Part shown: piece after piece, positions 62,338-64,000 of the stretch | Layout: each line of letters starts with the position of its first letter | Numbering within the stretch: the stretch's first letter is position 1 | Assembly (NCBI GenBank): GCA_030374805.1 | Contig: JARGSG010000207.1 | Location: 868,001-932,000 of the forward strand | Source: Gracilaria gracilis | Lineage: Eukaryota > Rhodophyta > Florideophyceae > Gracilariales > Gracilariaceae | Direction: 5' to 3' | DNA length: 64,000 nucleotides | Notes under the pieces: model-generated | The model's database searches: none | Seen by the model: only the letters and a program-made list of their open reading frames with translations | Told to the model about the DNA's origin: nothing | Program-made: the position numbers and the translations under genes

Positions 62338-64000
62338 TCATGATTCAGAGACGCTATCGTCGTTCTTCTTGCAATGCTTATCCAACCAAGCGGTCATCTC
62401 CGCCAGAACATGCATTACAGACTCTCTCGCCCTATACCCATGGCCCTCATGTGGCAATACAACATATCTTGTCACTTTCCCATGCCCCTTAAGCGCTTGA
62501 TACATTCTCTCGCTCTGCATTGGAAACGTGCCAGGATTGTTATCCGCTTCGCCGTGTACAAGCAAAAGCGGACTCTCCACTCGGTTTGCATACATATAGG
62601 GAGACATGTTCTGATAAACATTTCGCGCTTGCCATAGAGTTCGCTCTTCGCTTTGGAAACCGAAAGGCGTCAATGTGCGGTTATAAGCTCCAGACCGAGC
62701 TATCCCGCAGCAGAACAAACCTGGAGCATGTGCCAACAGATTCACCGTCATGAACGCTCCGTATGAGTGTCCACCAATTGCAATCCTCCCTGTCTCACCA
62801 ATACCGCGCTTGACCAAAAAGTTAACAGCTGCTTCGGCACTGCTCACCAACTGCTCAATGTAAGTGTCATTTGCTTCTGCGTCACCCTCTCCTATGATGG
62901 GCATTTCAGGACCATCTAGGATCGCATAGCCTCTGGTTAGCCAGTATAGGGGCGTTCTAGCAAGGCGCACAAATCTGAAGGGAGACCCTCTTGTCTGCCC
63001 GGCGAATTTTGCAGACTTGTATTCTCTTGGATATGCCCAGATAAACACTGGCAGCGGTCCATCGCGCTCTTGATCATATCCAGGAGGAAGATATAGAGAT
63101 CCGTTCAAGCGAACGCCATCGGCGCGATTGTACTGAACAATTTCCCTTTGCACACCCATCAGGTCAGGTGCAGGGTGTGGGAACTTCGTCACGGCCCGTA
63201 GGGCACTGCCGGCATTCGATGTGTCAACCACATGCGCAACCTCATCATCTTCTTCTGCAAGCTCCGTAAAGACTTTTTGAACAGCACCGCTCACGTTTTT
63301 GACGAAGTAATTTGGGTTCTCTTGTGGGGTTTCTTGTCGTATGAGTACTTCAAGAGGGGCGCTAGTGCTTTCGTCTTCCTTCAGTACGGTGGCAATGGAC
63401 TCAAATTTCGGCGGCGAACTTTGCCATACCCTTGTTTGCTTACCAGAGACGGTGTCAAACAAGCTCAAGAACGGTTTGTCACCTTCATCAGACGCTCCAG
63501 CCCCCAACATCATCAGAAACGGTTTACCAATAGATTCGCCCTCCTCAATATGTTCAGTTCTTCCCGTAGGGTATATGAGTCGCAGTACGCTCTTCCCGTA
63601 CGAGTTTCGAGTTGTACAAACACTACCTGGATCGTTATAGACATCTTCCCAGTTATTGATGTCAATAATGAGACGTTTTGGAGCCTCCCATTGAGACAAG
63701 TCGCACGCCCGAGCGCAGCAAGGTCCTAACGTGTCGGGATCTTCGCATACATTTTGTGCATAAGTTTCCGCCGAACCGTTCCCTCTGCTTGTGCTCGCCT
63801 CATTCCCGTCTAAGCTGCTCATTGCGGCCTCGTTGTCAAACGTCTTGTCAGCTCCATTTACTCCAACGCCAGCCTTTGCGACTCCATTTGTTGTTCCATT
63901 GCCATAGGTGCCATTCTGAGTTGCAATATGGGGTTGAGAACCATTGCTCTCGAAAGACGAGGAGACCACATTTTCTTCAAATTGTTCCAAGCCAGTTGAA
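62338..64000 (-). CDS. Glutamyl endopeptidase, plastid CGEP type (S9 family), partial
   Basis: The frame continues past the window end; no ATG is used here. The visible about 554 residues are the C-terminal part of a roughly 900-residue enzyme: the end of the beta-propeller, then the alpha/beta-hydrolase. Landmarks: YNRADGVRLNGSLYLPPGYD, DGPEMPIIGEGDAEANDTY, IAIGGHSYGAFMTVNLLAH with the catalytic Ser, LLLVHGEADNNPGTFPMQSE with the catalytic Asp, and VVLPHEGHGYRARESVMHVL with the catalytic His. The GEADNNPGT block is typical of CGEP, the stromal glutamyl endopeptidase of S9D, which degrades peptides after Glu. The transit peptide is outside the window. The triad is intact. Confidence 0.9.
   Translation of the reverse strand, partial: STGLEQFEENVVSSSFESNGSQPHIATQNGTYGNGTTNGVAKAGVGVNGADKTFDNEAAMSSLDGNEASTSRGNGSAETYAQNVCEDPDTLGPCCARACDLSQWEAPKRLIIDINNWEDVYNDPGSVCTTRNSYGKSVLRLIYPTGRTEHIEEGESIGKPFLMMLGAGASDEGDKPFLSLFDTVSGKQTRVWQSSPPKFESIATVLKEDESTSAPLEVLIRQETPQENPNYFVKNVSGAVQKVFTELAEEDDEVAHVVDTSNAGSALRAVTKFPHPAPDLMGVQREIVQYNRADGVRLNGSLYLPPGYDQERDGPLPVFIWAYPREYKSAKFAGQTRGSPFRFVRLARTPLYWLTRGYAILDGPEMPIIGEGDAEANDTYIEQLVSSAEAAVNFLVKRGIGETGRIAIGGHSYGAFMTVNLLAHAPGLFCCGIARSGAYNRTLTPFGFQSEERTLWQARNVYQNMSPYMYANRVESPLLLVHGEADNNPGTFPMQSERMYQALKGHGKVTRYVVLPHEGHGYRARESVMHVLAEMTAWLDKHCKKNDDSVSES

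Overview
This is nuclear DNA from a photosynthetic eukaryote, most likely a red alga. The genes are eukaryotic and mostly intron-poor. At least five products start with a short Ser/Ala/Pro-rich plastid transit peptide that has a Phe near the N-terminus and no signal peptide, as in primary red (and glaucophyte) plastids. The few introns are 75-125 bp, begin GTRNGT and usually carry a yeast-like TACTAAC/GCTAAC branch site. I cannot name the genus.

Layout. 0-8 kb: the 5' part of a secreted Cys-rich protein gene (member A), another small secreted protein, a BAR-like protein, COX19, a quinone oxidoreductase and a tail-anchored cytochrome b5. 8.4-15.6 kb: a strikingly GC-rich block with a rhomboid protease, a METTL5-type 18S rRNA methyltransferase, a bZIP factor and a plastid-type MgtC family protein. 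15.6-23 kb: a gene-poor gap, a second MgtC-like gene, a second BAR-like gene and the La protein. 23-34 kb: a compact housekeeping run of glucose-6-phosphate 1-epimerase, RPB6 (3 exons), DDX31/Dbp7 helicase, an NSDHL-type sterol enzyme, ELP2 and plastid porphobilinogen deaminase. 34-44 kb: accessory region with three more members of the secreted Cys-rich family (B, C, D) and a fresh 5'-truncated LINE. 45-64 kb: 5-oxoprolinase, a disordered possibly TPX2-like protein, OTUD6-like deubiquitinase, CSN6, a telobox Myb (TRF-like) protein, an old LINE remnant, the plastid ATP/ADP translocase and a partial plastid-type glutamyl endopeptidase.

The genes form no single pathway. Several act in gene expression (RPB6, La, ELP2, DDX31, METTL5) and several in the plastid (PBGD, NTT, CGEP, two MgtC-like proteins, the epimerase). 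Between 23 and 57 kb they mostly alternate as divergent pairs (shared promoters) and convergent pairs (short 3' gaps). The two best candidates for undescribed biology are the secreted family A-D, which shares a nine-Cys head with an AGWTC core, and a LINE whose RNase H domain is interrupted by a Tudor/SH3-like module. All calls come from reading the sequence; no database search was run.
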